Positions 17,643 to 25,325 of a DNA stretch of 64,000 bases are shown in pieces. The position numbers were made by a program, and so were the translations under genes. The notes under the pieces are model-generated. The model saw only the letters and a list, made by a program, of their open reading frames with translations. It had not been told where the DNA came from and did no database searches. Position 1 is the stretch's first letter; the number at the start of each line of letters is the position of its first letter. This DNA comes from Streptomyces smyrnaeus (GTDB taxonomy: Bacteria; Actinomycetota; Actinomycetes; Streptomycetales; Streptomycetaceae), in assembly GCF_017676345.1 (NCBI RefSeq), contig NZ_JAFFZM010000008.1:62001-126000 (forward strand), in the 5' to 3' direction.

Positions 17643-18863
17643 ATGCCCGAAGCAGTGATCGTCTCCGCCGCCCGCTCCCCCATCGGCCGCGCCTTCAAGG
17701 GCTCCCTCAAGGACGTCCGTCCGGACGATCTGACGGCCGAGATCGTCAAGGCGGCGCTCGCCAAGGTGCCTCAGCTGGACCCGGCCGACATCGACGACCT
17801 GATGCTGGGCTGCGGCCTCCCCGGTGGGGAGCAGGGCCACAACCTCGGCCGCGTGGTCGCCGTCCAGCTGGGCATGGACCATCTGCCTGGCTGCACCATC
17901 ACGCGCTACTGCTCCTCGTCCCTGCAGACGACCCGGATGGCGCTGCACGCCATCAAGGCGGGCGAGGGCGATGTGTTCCTCTCGGCGGGCGTCGAGATGG
18001 TCTCCCGCTCGGTCAAGGGCTCCTCCGACGGGATGCCCGAGACCCACAACCCGCTCTTCGCCGAGGCCGAGGCCCGCACCGCAGCCCGCGCCGAACAGGG
18101 GGGAGAGGGCTGGACCGACCCGCGCGAGGAGGGGAAGGTCCCGGACGTCTACATCGCCATGGGGCAGACGGCGGAGAACCTGGCGCGTCACAAGGGCATC
18201 ACGCGCCGTGAGATGGACGAGTTCGGCGTCCGGTCCCAGAACCTCGCCGAGAAGGCCATCGCGGACGGCTTCTGGGAGCGCGAGATCACCCCCGTCACCA
18301 CCCCGGACGGGACGGTCGTGAGCAAGGACGACGGCCCGCGGCCGGGGGTGACCCTGGAGGGCGTCGAGGGCCTCAAGCCGGTGTTCCGCCCGGACGGTCT
18401 GGTCACGGCGGGTAACTGCTGCCCGCTCAACGACGGTGCCGCGGCGCTCGTGATCATGTCCGACACCAAGGCCCGCGAGCTGGGCCTCACGCCGCTGGCC
18501 CGCATCGTGTCGACCGGCCTGTCCGCGCTCTCCCCCGAGATCATGGGCTACGGCCCCGTCGAGGCGAGCAAGCAGGCGCTGGCCCGCGCGGGCATGTCGA
18601 TCGGCGACATCGACCTGGTGGAGATCAACGAGGCGTTCGCGGCCCAGGTGATCCCCTCCTACCAGGACCTCGGCATCGACCTGGACAAGCTCAACGTCAA
18701 CGGCGGCGCCATCGCGGTGGGTCACCCCTTCGGGATGACCGGCGCCCGCATCACCACGACGCTGCTCAACTCGCTCCAGTGGCACGACAAGCAGTTCGGC
18801 CTGGAAACCATGTGCGTCGGCGGCGGCCAGGGCATGGCGATGGTGCTCGAGCGGCTGAGCTGA
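17643..18863 (+). CDS. Acetyl-CoA C-acyltransferase (thiolase)
   Basis: A 406-residue cytoplasmic thiolase catalysing reversible acyl-CoA plus acetyl-CoA condensation or cleavage. The nucleophile is C90 in TRYCSSSLQ; the C-terminal catalytic pair is H361 in GGAIAVGHPFG and C391 in ETMCVGGGQG. NEAFAAQ is also present. The ATG at 17643 begins the family-typical EAVIVSAARSPIGRAFKG; a longer open frame upstream is only GC bias. No other beta-oxidation gene is adjacent, so degradative versus biosynthetic direction is open. Confidence 0.94.
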   Translation: MPEAVIVSAARSPIGRAFKGSLKDVRPDDLTAEIVKAALAKVPQLDPADIDDLMLGCGLPGGEQGHNLGRVVAVQLGMDHLPGCTITRYCSSSLQTTRMALHAIKAGEGDVFLSAGVEMVSRSVKGSSDGMPETHNPLFAEAEARTAARAEQGGEGWTDPREEGKVPDVYIAMGQTAENLARHKGITRREMDEFGVRSQNLAEKAIADGFWEREITPVTTPDGTVVSKDDGPRPGVTLEGVEGLKPVFRPDGLVTAGNCCPLNDGAAALVIMSDTKARELGLTPLARIVSTGLSALSPEIMGYGPVEASKQALARAGMSIGDIDLVEINEAFAAQVIPSYQDLGIDLDKLNVNGGAIAVGHPFGMTGARITTTLLNSLQWHDKQFGLETMCVGGGQGMAMVLERLS

Positions 18864-18916
18864 CCCACCGGCGTCACGGGCTTGCGGGCACCGCCTATAC
18901 AACGACGAGACCGAAG

Positions 18917-18949
18917 CGCCCCCAGGATGTGATATACACCCTGGGGGCG
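18917..18949 (+). terminator. Hairpin terminator after the thiolase gene
   Basis: A perfect 10-bp GC-rich stem, CGCCCCCAGG (18917-18926) with CCTGGGGGCG (18940-18949) and a 13-base AT-rich loop, begins 53 bases after the thiolase stop. Confidence 0.8.
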
Positions 18950-19061
18950 TGACGTTCTCGCAGGTCACAGCGGTGCGTGCGGAACAGGTCCCCGGTTTCC
19001 CCTGTCCAGTTCGACGGGATTTGCACTACGGTCGAAGAACCTTGAACAACCTTCCCCGCAA

Positions 19062-19099
19062 CGCTGTTGTAGGAATACAGCGCTGTTGTAGGAAGACAG
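19062..19099. repeat. Tandem duplication of a 19-bp promoter-region element
   Basis: CGCTGTTGTAGGAATACAG (19062-19080) is followed directly by a copy at 19081-19099 with one T-to-G change. Each unit contains TGTAGGA, which resembles a streptomycete -10 (TAGGAA or TAGGAT type), and ends in CAG. It lies about 60-95 bases upstream of the GTG at 19157, so it may duplicate a -10 element or an operator. Confidence 0.7.
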
Positions 19100-19156
19100 G
19101 GGCAATGACCGGGGGGACCGAATCAGGGGACCGAACCGGAACCGGGAGTCAAGTCA

Positions 19157-20197
19157 GTGAGCGCCATATCCCTCATCCTGCTGTGCGCGGCGGCCGCGGC
19201 CACCGCGTTGGGCGGTGCGGCACTGCACACGGCGCGCGGCCTGCGCCGCCAGCTGACGGCGCTGCGTACCCAACTGGAGACGGCACCGACAGCCGACCCG
19301 GCCACCGCGATCCCGCGGGCCCGCGAGGCGTCGGCCGACGAGCCCGGCACGGGCCGGGCCGCGGTGGCCGGCGACTTCTCGCACGAGATCCGCGCCGCCG
19401 TCGCGGCCGCGCTGGCCGACGAGCGCGAGCGCGAACTGGCGGAGGCCCGTGCTTTCTGGGCAGCGCAGGAGGCGCGGGACGCGGAGCCCGGGACGGGCTC
19501 GCTGCTGGCGGGCCACGGCACGGAGTACCAGGTCGCACCGGGCGACCTCGGTGACGAGCTCACCGACGAACTCGACGAGCTGCTGGACCCCGACGCCGGC
19601 GCCGCGTTCATCCCCCGCCAGCCGGGCCCGGAGGACGGGGACATGGACATCGAGATCGAGGTGGACGTGGCCCCCTACGCGCGCACGGATGGCGAACCCG
19701 ACGGGGACGAGGACTCCCGCGCGGCCCTGGACGCGGTGGAGGCGGGCCGCTCGGCGGACGAGGACGACAGCCCGGGGACGGAGTCCCCCGGGCTGGCCGC
19801 GGCCCGTCGCCGCCACCCCTCCCAGCCGGACTACAACCTCAACGGCGAGCCGGTCGCCCCCGGTGCCGCGCCGTCACCCGCGACCCCGACCGTCACCTAC
19901 CACGAGCGCACCGTCGAGCGGCTGGGCGAACTCGCCGAGGCGCAGACGCCGCTGGCGGATGTGCGCCCCGGGCCGCTGGGCACGCTGGACGTCTATGTCT
20001 TCGAGGACGGTACGACGGTGTGCCTGTCGCCGGGCCACCGCGCCACGAGCGAGGCGCTGGCCGACGGTGTGCGCCGGGGTGAGCCCCCGGTGCTGATGGG
20101 GGGCTCCTCCATCGCCGGCTCCTACACCCTCACCTTCGGCTTCCCCGACGGCCGGACCGCCTACCTGCTGGCCGACCGCGTCATCACGCCCCTGTAG
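19157..20197 (+). CDS. Membrane-tethered acidic protein of unknown function
   Basis: A 346-residue protein I cannot name. Residues 1-25 are a single hydrophobic helix (ISLILLCAAAAATALGGAAL) without a clear cleavage site, so it is probably a signal anchor. Residues about 80-110 are charged and coiled-coil-like (ADERERELAEARAFWAAQEA). Residues about 125-215 are very acidic and probably disordered. A folded C-terminal domain (about 255-346) contains LDVYVFEDGTTVCLSPGHRA and FGFPDGRTAYLLADRVITPL. The start is a GTG chosen because the hydrophobic segment begins there. Its 3' end overlaps the opposing gene by 14 bases. Confidence 0.65.
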   Translation: MSAISLILLCAAAAATALGGAALHTARGLRRQLTALRTQLETAPTADPATAIPRAREASADEPGTGRAAVAGDFSHEIRAAVAAALADERERELAEARAFWAAQEARDAEPGTGSLLAGHGTEYQVAPGDLGDELTDELDELLDPDAGAAFIPRQPGPEDGDMDIEIEVDVAPYARTDGEPDGDEDSRAALDAVEAGRSADEDDSPGTESPGLAAARRRHPSQPDYNLNGEPVAPGAAPSPATPTVTYHERTVERLGELAEAQTPLADVRPGPLGTLDVYVFEDGTTVCLSPGHRATSEALADGVRRGEPPVLMGGSSIAGSYTLTFGFPDGRTAYLLADRVITPL

Positions 20198-20549
20198 CCC
20201 CTCGCGGGGCGGCGCCCCGCGAGGACAGCGCAGAGCTCTCCAGCAGCTGGAGGGCTTCGCGCAGGGCGGACTCGGCGAGGGCGCCGGGGGCCGTCTCCAG
20301 CGCCGCGACCACATCGTGACCCGCGACGGCGAGTTGGTCGCCGACCGCGAAGAGGCCGGCGTCGGGCAGCACCCGGGACATCCCGCCCTCGGGGAACTCG
20401 ACCCGCTGGGCCAGCAGCGCCAACTCCCTGGCGAGCGCGAGCCCTTCCGCGGCGGCGCCGCGCCGCAGGGTGCTCTGCGGGAGGGCACGCAGCCGGTCGG
20501 CGAGCCGTTCCACGGCGTCGTTCAGAGGGCGGGTGTCGACAGGGGGCAC
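20184..20549 (-). CDS. Small helical protein of unknown function
   Basis: A 121-residue, leucine- and alanine-rich soluble protein (NDAVERLADRLRALPQSTL, GLALARELALLAQRVEF, VGDQLAVAGHDVVAALE). No motif identifies a family. Codon bias is consistent with a real gene and the frame is closed by convergent neighbours. The GTG start has only a weak G-rich ribosome-binding site. I infer a conserved actinobacterial hypothetical; function unknown. Confidence 0.55.
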   Translation of the reverse strand: MPPVDTRPLNDAVERLADRLRALPQSTLRRGAAAEGLALARELALLAQRVEFPEGGMSRVLPDAGLFAVGDQLAVAGHDVVAALETAPGALAESALREALQLLESSALSSRGAAPRGATGA

Positions 20550-20663
20550 GCCCCCAGCTTATGCGTCCGTGCGCCGGTGCAGCGCCCCCGCACTGTTGCC
20601 AACGCACGAACGCTCAGGCAACGTGTCGTCAAGGACTCATTGCAGAAGCGTCCGGAGGCGCCG

Positions 20664-20891
20664 ATGTCCCAAGTCTTCTCCGAAGAGACCCACCGGAACA
20701 TGCTGTCCCGCATTCCTCACTGCACTGGTCGCGAAGTCTCCGAATGGCTCCGCGCGGTCGATGAGGGCCCTTCCCTGCTCCGCTTCGAGGAGAAGGTGAG
20801 CTGGCTCCGCGGTGAACACAACCTCGCCTACGGGCACGCCAAAGCGATCATCCACGAACACGACCTGCGGCGCGCAGCGCGCCACCGCTAG
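20664..20891 (+). CDS. DUF4287-family small protein
   Basis: A 75-residue protein beginning MSQVFSEETHRNMLSRIPH and continuing WLRGEHNLAYGHAKAIIHEHD. The GREVSEWLRAV and LAYGHAKAI stretches are typical of DUF4287, a small helical family often found alone or fused to other domains. The ATG is preceded by GGAGG at 20654-20658. A longer open frame upstream has no similarity. No function is known. It is followed by a very strong hairpin shared with the convergent Bax-inhibitor gene. Confidence 0.75.
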   Translation: MSQVFSEETHRNMLSRIPHCTGREVSEWLRAVDEGPSLLRFEEKVSWLRGEHNLAYGHAKAIIHEHDLRRAARHR

Positions 20892-20971
20892 GCCGCGTTT
20901 CCTGTCCCGGTCCGGATGGACCGTCCGAAGACCCCGCCGAAGACCCTAGGCCGCAAAGGACGCGAGCACGC

Positions 20972-21010
20972 CGAGGGCCCGGGAGGTGGTAGCCACCTCC
21001 CGGGCCCTCG
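20972..21010. terminator. 18-bp perfect hairpin, bidirectional terminator
   Basis: CGAGGGCCCGGGAGGTGG at 20972-20989 pairs without mismatch with 20993-21010 around a TAG loop. It lies between two convergent genes (stops at 20891 and 21062) and would terminate both. Confidence 0.9.
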
Positions 21011-21061
21011 CAGCGTTTCAGCCGCCGGCCGCCGGCAGTGTGCGCCACTGCCGGCCGGCGA

Positions 21062-21940
21062 TCAGTTGTCGCCCTGCAGAATGGCGATCAGCCGCAGGAA
21101 CTCCAGGTAGATCCACACCAGGGTGAGCGTCAGCCCGAAGGCGGCCAGCCACGACTCCTCCTTGGGGGCGCCGTAGGCGATGCCGTCCTCGACCTGCTTG
21201 AAGTCCAGTGCGAGGAACAGCGCGCCGAGCACGATGCCGACGACACCGAAGAGGATGCCCAGGCCACCGCTGCGGAAGCCGAGGCCGTCACCGCCGCCGA
21301 AGACGGCGAAGAGCATGTTGACGGCCATGAGCAGCACGAAGCCGATGGCTGCGGCGATCGTGAAGCGGTAGAACCGCTGGGTGACGCGGATGATGCGGGT
21401 CTTGTAGAGCACCAGGACGGCGGTGAAGACCGCCAGCGTGCCGAGCACCGCCTGCATGGCGGCGCCGTTCACGAACTGGTTGACGAAGTTGCTCAGCGCG
21501 CCGAGGAAGAGGCCCTCGAAGGCGGCGTACGCCAGGATGAGCGCGGGCGACGGCTTGCGCTTGAACGCCTGCACGAGCGACAGCACCATCGCCACGAGGC
21601 CGGCGCCGAACGCGAGCGGCAGCGACAGTCCGGTGATCCAGGCGAGGGCTGCGGTGACGATGACGAGCCCGAGGGTCATACCCGTTCGGGCGACGACGTC
21701 GTCGAGCGTCATCCGCCCGGCGGACGGCGGTGCGGCCGGCGGGGCGTAGGGCTGACCGGGGGCCTGGGTCTGCTGGGCTGCGTACGGGTTGGTCTGCTGG
21801 CCGTACGGGTTCGCGGCGTAGGGGTTCGTCGCGTAGGGGTTCCCGGCCTGCGGCGGCTGCTGCTGCTGGGCGTCGAAACCGGCATAGCCGTTTGAACGGC
21901 TGAACCCCCGTCGCGAGAAGACCGGGTTGCTGCTCCTCAT
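21062..21940 (-). CDS. Bax inhibitor-1/YccA-family membrane protein
   Basis: A 292-residue polytopic membrane protein. Residues 1-75 are a proline/asparagine/glutamine-rich cytoplasmic tail with imperfect NPYA repeats (NPYATNPYAANPYGQQTNPY). From about residue 90, seven hydrophobic segments follow, including AAFEGLFLGALSNFV and the acidic FRSGGLGILFGVVGIVLGAL region. This is the YccA/BI-1 fold, linked in other organisms to ion leak and stress. The start at 21940 is supported by GGAGGAGTGAG. A TTGACT (complement of 22017-22022) may be its -35. Confidence 0.9.
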   Translation of the reverse strand: MRSSNPVFSRRGFSRSNGYAGFDAQQQQPPQAGNPYATNPYAANPYGQQTNPYAAQQTQAPGQPYAPPAAPPSAGRMTLDDVVARTGMTLGLVIVTAALAWITGLSLPLAFGAGLVAMVLSLVQAFKRKPSPALILAYAAFEGLFLGALSNFVNQFVNGAAMQAVLGTLAVFTAVLVLYKTRIIRVTQRFYRFTIAAAIGFVLLMAVNMLFAVFGGGDGLGFRSGGLGILFGVVGIVLGALFLALDFKQVEDGIAYGAPKEESWLAAFGLTLTLVWIYLEFLRLIAILQGDN

Positions 21941-22135
21941 CTCACTCCTCCATGGCCACACTGCGCGGCCTTGCGGTCCAGCGTAATGCGTTAGCAAAAA
22001 CAGCACGCTAGTGCAGAGTCAAGAACGAAGGAAAGCTGTCTATTGTTCCACTTCCCTTACAGTTCACCGGCCTCACCCGGGTGCGGCCCATCTCACACCT
22101 GTGGCGTCGTGCGCACGCCAGGGTTCGAGAGGTGC

Positions 22136-22714
22136 TCAGGAGCGCGTGAGCACAACGACACCCGCGAGCACGGCCCCGAGGACGAGCGCCCCCACGCCGT
22201 GGGTGAGCCGGTGCGGGCGCGGCAGCGGAAGCACCCGGTCGGCCGCCAGCCGGCCGGGGCCGGTGAGGGTGAGCGCCGCGGCCCCCGCGGCGAGCAGCAG
22301 TTCGTACTCGACCCCCTGGGGCGCGAAGAAGCCGCCGCCCCACTTCACCGCGAGGGCGTTGAGCATGGTGCCGAACACCGCGGCGCCGGCGAGCGGAGTG
22401 AGCAGGCCCAGAACGAGTCCGAGTCCGCCGAGGGTCTCGGTGAGTCCGGCGACGACGGCCATCGTCTTCGCCGAGGGGTAACCGGAGGACTCGAAGAACT
22501 GCGCGGTGCCGTCGATGCCACCGCCGCTGAACCAGCCGAACAGTTTCTGCGAACCGTGCGCCGCGATGGTGAGCCCGACCGCCAGACGCAGGACGAGCAG
22601 CCCGGCGTCGTGGCCCGACTGCTCGGTGGGAGCGGCGTCGGATCCTCCGGGGACGCGGGACGGCTGGAGATGTCGCGCGCTGTCAGGGGTCTCGGGAGCG
22701 TGGGGGGACGACAT
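22136..22714 (-). CDS. DoxX-family membrane protein
   Basis: A 192-residue protein with a polar N-terminal 35 residues and four membrane helices (AGLLVLRLAVGLTIAAHGSQ; AVVAGLTETLGGLGLVLGLL; LAGAAVFGTMLNALAVKW; GVGALVLGAVLAGVVVLT). The LRLAVGLTIAAHGSQKLFGWF motif is diagnostic of DoxX. Family members are linked to quinone or thiol redox in the membrane. The ATG follows GTAGGAGGC. It is divergent from a MarR regulator with shared operator-like sequences, a common DoxX/MarR arrangement for quinone- or electrophile-responsive control. Confidence 0.9.
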   Translation of the reverse strand: MSSPHAPETPDSARHLQPSRVPGGSDAAPTEQSGHDAGLLVLRLAVGLTIAAHGSQKLFGWFSGGGIDGTAQFFESSGYPSAKTMAVVAGLTETLGGLGLVLGLLTPLAGAAVFGTMLNALAVKWGGGFFAPQGVEYELLLAAGAAALTLTGPGRLAADRVLPLPRPHRLTHGVGALVLGAVLAGVVVLTRS

Positions 22715-22759
22715 GAGCGGAGCCTCCTACGGCTGAACGGCGGACGGGCCGACAGGTGG

Positions 22760-22829
22760 TTCAGATTTGAAGAACTGGGACGGGCTCGACCGTAACAAGG
22801 ATGTTTGAATTTGAACAACCGAGTAGGAT
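22760..22829 (+). promoter_or_regulatory. DoxX/MarR intergenic operators and marR -10
   Basis: TTCAGATTTGAA (22760-22771, near-palindromic) and TTTGAATTTGAAC (22804-22816) share a TTCAAAT-type half-site spaced to flank both divergent promoters. TAGGAT at 22824-22829 is a perfect streptomycete -10, seven bases before the marR ATG, predicting a leaderless mRNA. The MarR protein is the obvious candidate ligand of these sites. Confidence 0.55.
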
Positions 22830-22836
22830 GGACGCC

Positions 22837-23346
22837 ATGGCTGAAACCAGGTGGCTCGATGAGCGGGAAATGGCGGCCTGGAAGGGCTTCCTGGAGGCCA
22901 CCAGCCGTGTCTCCCGCCATCTTGAGCAGCAGCTGAAGGAGGACGCGGGGCTCTCCCACGCGCAGTACGAGATCCTCGTCCGCCTCTCGGCGGCACCCGG
23001 CGGCGAGGTCCGGATGACCGATCTGGCACACGGCCTGTTCACCTCCAAGAGCGGTCTCACCTACCAGGTGAGCCAGCTGGAGAAGCACGGCCTGGTCGAG
23101 CGCCGCTCCTGCCCCACCGATGTACGAGGTGTCCTGGCGGTGCTCACCCCGGAGGGCCGCGACACGCTGCGTGCCGCGGCCCCCGGCCATGTGGCGGCTG
23201 TCCGCGCCGCCCTGATAGACGTGCTGGAGCGCGACGAACTCGACGTCCTCGCCCACGCGCTCGGCCGCGTCGGCGCACGGCTGCGCCCCGCGGGTCAGGA
23301 CAGCGGCATGGCGGACAGCGGCGGGATCAGCACCTCCTCCTCGTAG
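22837..23346 (+). CDS. MarR-family transcriptional regulator
   Basis: A 169-residue winged-helix regulator. Core motifs are LSHAQYEILVRLSAAPGGEV, DLAHGLFTSKSGLTYQVSQL (recognition helix) and LVERRSCPTDVRGVLAVLT (wing), all typical of MarR. I start at the ATG 22837 rather than 22801 because the earlier ATG lies inside the operator and upstream of the -10 hexamer. It is divergent from doxX. The 3' end runs 52 bases into the opposing nitroreductase-hemerythrin gene. Confidence 0.9.
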   Translation: MAETRWLDEREMAAWKGFLEATSRVSRHLEQQLKEDAGLSHAQYEILVRLSAAPGGEVRMTDLAHGLFTSKSGLTYQVSQLEKHGLVERRSCPTDVRGVLAVLTPEGRDTLRAAAPGHVAAVRAALIDVLERDELDVLAHALGRVGARLRPAGQDSGMADSGGISTSSS

Positions 23347-24200
23347 TCGAGGTGCGCTTCGAGCTCTGCCGTCATCCGGGCGAGTTCGGCACGGAAGCGG
23401 TCCGGGTCGGCCGTCGTCAGATCGGCCAGCAGCGACTCCAGCTCCCGCCGGATCCGGTCCACCGTGCCGTGCTCGGCACGCAGCCGCTCCAGCGCCGGGG
23501 CGAGGTCCGGGTGGCTCCTGGCCAGCGCGGGGAAGGCCGCCTGGTCCTCCGAGGTGTGGTGGATGTGCAGGGACTCGCAGAAGGCGAGGCAGTGCTGGCG
23601 GATCTGGAGCCCGAGCGAGGGGGGCGGGGCGCCCTGGGCCCGGCTCCGCGCCGCGAAGTGCGCCTCCGCCTCGGCCGCCACATGGCGCAGTTGCTCACGC
23701 AGCCAGGTGTGCACCTCCAGCAGCTTGTCGACCAGGCCGGTGAACGGGGTCTCAGGGTACGGGCGTTCGAGCCGTACGACGGGCAGCGGTCGGTCGGTCC
23801 GCGCCTGGTAGTCGGCGTATCCGGGCTGCTGCCGGACCACCCGCGCGAACAGCCGCTCGCGCTCGGCCCCCTCGGCGGGCACGGCCACGGCGCCGAACGC
23901 GTCCTCCCCTACCTCCACCCGGACCATCGGATGCGCGAGCAGGTTGTGGTACCAGGCCGGATTGTGCGGCGCACCGCCCGCCGAGGCGACGACCACAAGA
24001 CGGCCGTCCTCGTCCCGGACGAATCCGAGCGGGGAGGTCTGCTCCCGGCCGCTGCGCGCACCACGGGTCGTCAGCAACAGCAGGTCGCCCCCGGCGAAGG
24101 GCCCACCGACCCGGCCGGAGTTGGCACGGAACTCCTCGACGACGGCGCGGTTGAAGTCCGTGACGCGGGGCGGGGTGGACCGGACGGGTGAAGAGGTCAA
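23295..24200 (-). CDS. F420-dependent nitroreductase (Ddn-like) fused to hemerythrin domain
   Basis: A 301-residue two-domain protein. Residues about 15-145 match the deazaflavin-dependent nitroreductase family (LLLLTTRGARSGREQTSPLG, NPAWYHNLLAHPMVRVEVG), which reduces quinones or nitro compounds with F420H2. Residues about 155-295 are an HHE hemerythrin four-helix bundle with its iron ligands (VHTWLREQLRHV, HHTSEDQAAFPAL, EHGTVDRI, HLDYEEEVLIPPL). The start is a TTG after ATGGAGCTG; in-frame sequence further upstream is low-complexity. The fusion suggests a redox enzyme responsive to O2 or NO. It is convergent with marR. Confidence 0.88.
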   Translation of the reverse strand: MTSSPVRSTPPRVTDFNRAVVEEFRANSGRVGGPFAGGDLLLLTTRGARSGREQTSPLGFVRDEDGRLVVVASAGGAPHNPAWYHNLLAHPMVRVEVGEDAFGAVAVPAEGAERERLFARVVRQQPGYADYQARTDRPLPVVRLERPYPETPFTGLVDKLLEVHTWLREQLRHVAAEAEAHFAARSRAQGAPPPSLGLQIRQHCLAFCESLHIHHTSEDQAAFPALARSHPDLAPALERLRAEHGTVDRIRRELESLLADLTTADPDRFRAELARMTAELEAHLDYEEEVLIPPLSAMPLS

Positions 24201-24557
24201 GAAATCAGCTCCATGGACAAGGGGCGCTCCTGACCGCACAGGGGGCGCGCGAGCGCGCGCACGGGTGAGCCCAGGGGTGAGGAGAGCCCGGTACAGGGAC
24301 AAGGCCCGGTACAGGGACAAGGAAGGAAAGGAGAGAGAAGAAGGCGCGCCCGCTCTGTCAGGCGGCGGCGCGGACCGGCGGCTGCGCTGTGCGCAGGCCG
24401 TCACAGGTCACGTGTCAGACGAGCCCGGCGGTGTGTGTACCCACGATGCACTCCTCACGTCATGGTGCCTCCATGACGCTGCCGTACCAGCGGCAGCGCC
24501 ACGCGACACAGCACCCATTCAAGAGGCGTCCGGCCCCGGAAGCAAGACCCGCCGGCC
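24201..24557. other. Intergenic region with an 18-bp tandem duplication and an inverted repeat
   Basis: This 357-base spacer between two minus-strand genes has no convincing gene. GCCCGGTACAGGGACAAG occurs twice head to tail, at 24286-24303 and 24304-24321, without mismatch. CGTCATGG (24458-24465) and CCATGACG (24471-24478) form a perfect 8-bp inverted repeat with a five-base spacer, a plausible operator for the nitroreductase-hemerythrin gene. GCGCGCGAGCGCGCGC at 24246-24261 is alternating purine-pyrimidine. Confidence 0.6.
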
Positions 24558-25178
24558 TCAGGCGAGGGCCGCCCGCAAGGCGTTGCGCACGGTTGTCCGC
24601 GCGGCGTCCGGGCGCACCGTTCCCAGCAGGACGTGATAGGCGAGGCCCTCGGCCTGGGCCACCAGCGCGACGACCGCTCCTTCGGCGCCGCCCTCCGGCC
24701 GCCGGCCCGGGGCGAGGCACTGCTCCAGACATGCCGCCAGGCGCCGGTGCAGACCGGCGTGGAGCGCCCGCACGCGCTCGGCGATGTCCGGGTCGGCGAG
24801 GGCGCGGGCGTTGAAATCGTGGCGCACCCTCAGATGAGCGCGCGACGCGGCGTCGTACGGGACGAGTTCGTCCAGGACGACCGCGAGGACCTCATCGGGT
24901 GCCGCGTCGGCGGGGTCGGCGCCCAGCCGGGAGCGGATACGTGCCGCGCTCAACTCGTTGCCCCGGTCGAAGGCCGCCTCGATCAGCTTCCGTTTGGTCG
25001 GGAAGTAGTGCTGGACCCTGCCCGGCGAGACGTCTGCCTGTGCGGCCACCTCTGTCAGTGAGACGGCGGGCAGCCCGCGCTCGGCGACGACGTCGAGCAC
25101 CGCGTCGGCGATCTGGGTGCGCCGCCGGTCGTGGTGCAGCCCGGGGCCGCGGGTGCGGGTGCTGGAGCGCGGGGACAT
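24558..25178 (-). CDS. TetR-family repressor, divergent from the MFS exporter
   Basis: A 206-residue regulator with an N-terminal HTH (LPAVSLTEVAAQADVSPGRV and QHYFPTKRKLIEAAF at about residues 36-70) and a helical ligand domain containing HLRVRHDFNARALADPDIAE. The ATG at 25178 follows GAGGAAC. It is divergent from a DHA2 exporter, with a shared palindrome overlapping the exporter -35. It therefore most likely represses the exporter and itself until a toxic ligand binds. Confidence 0.92.
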   Translation of the reverse strand: MSPRSSTRTRGPGLHHDRRRTQIADAVLDVVAERGLPAVSLTEVAAQADVSPGRVQHYFPTKRKLIEAAFDRGNELSAARIRSRLGADPADAAPDEVLAVVLDELVPYDAASRAHLRVRHDFNARALADPDIAERVRALHAGLHRRLAACLEQCLAPGRRPEGGAEGAVVALVAQAEGLAYHVLLGTVRPDAARTTVRNALRAALA

Positions 25179-25237
25179 CTCGCCGGTTCCTCTCGTCGTG
25201 GCCGGACGCCGGCCGGGCGATGTGGCCGGACAGTTGG

Positions 25238-25302
25238 CTTTCCAATGCTGCCACATTGAAAAGGTGTTCTGGTGGGCTTTACAGTGCGACCACATCGGAA
25301 AG
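25238..25302 (+). promoter_or_regulatory. Operator and promoter of the TetR/MFS pair
   Basis: CTTTCCAATG (25238-25247) and CATTGAAAAG (25254-25263) form an inverted repeat (9 of 10 positions) with a six-base spacer. A further half-site CATCGGAAAG lies at 25293-25302. TTGAAA (25256-25261) and TACAGT (25280-25285) at 18-base spacing give the exporter promoter; its -35 lies inside the right arm and its start region at the third half-site. This is a textbook TetR layout. Confidence 0.7.
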
Positions 25303-25325
25303 CTCGCCCCACCCCGAGGAGTCCC

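Noticed and set aside
22801..22836. Upstream ATG as the marR start
   Set aside because: It precedes the perfect -10 TAGGAT and overlaps the operator-like element; the ATG at 22837 fits a leaderless transcript.
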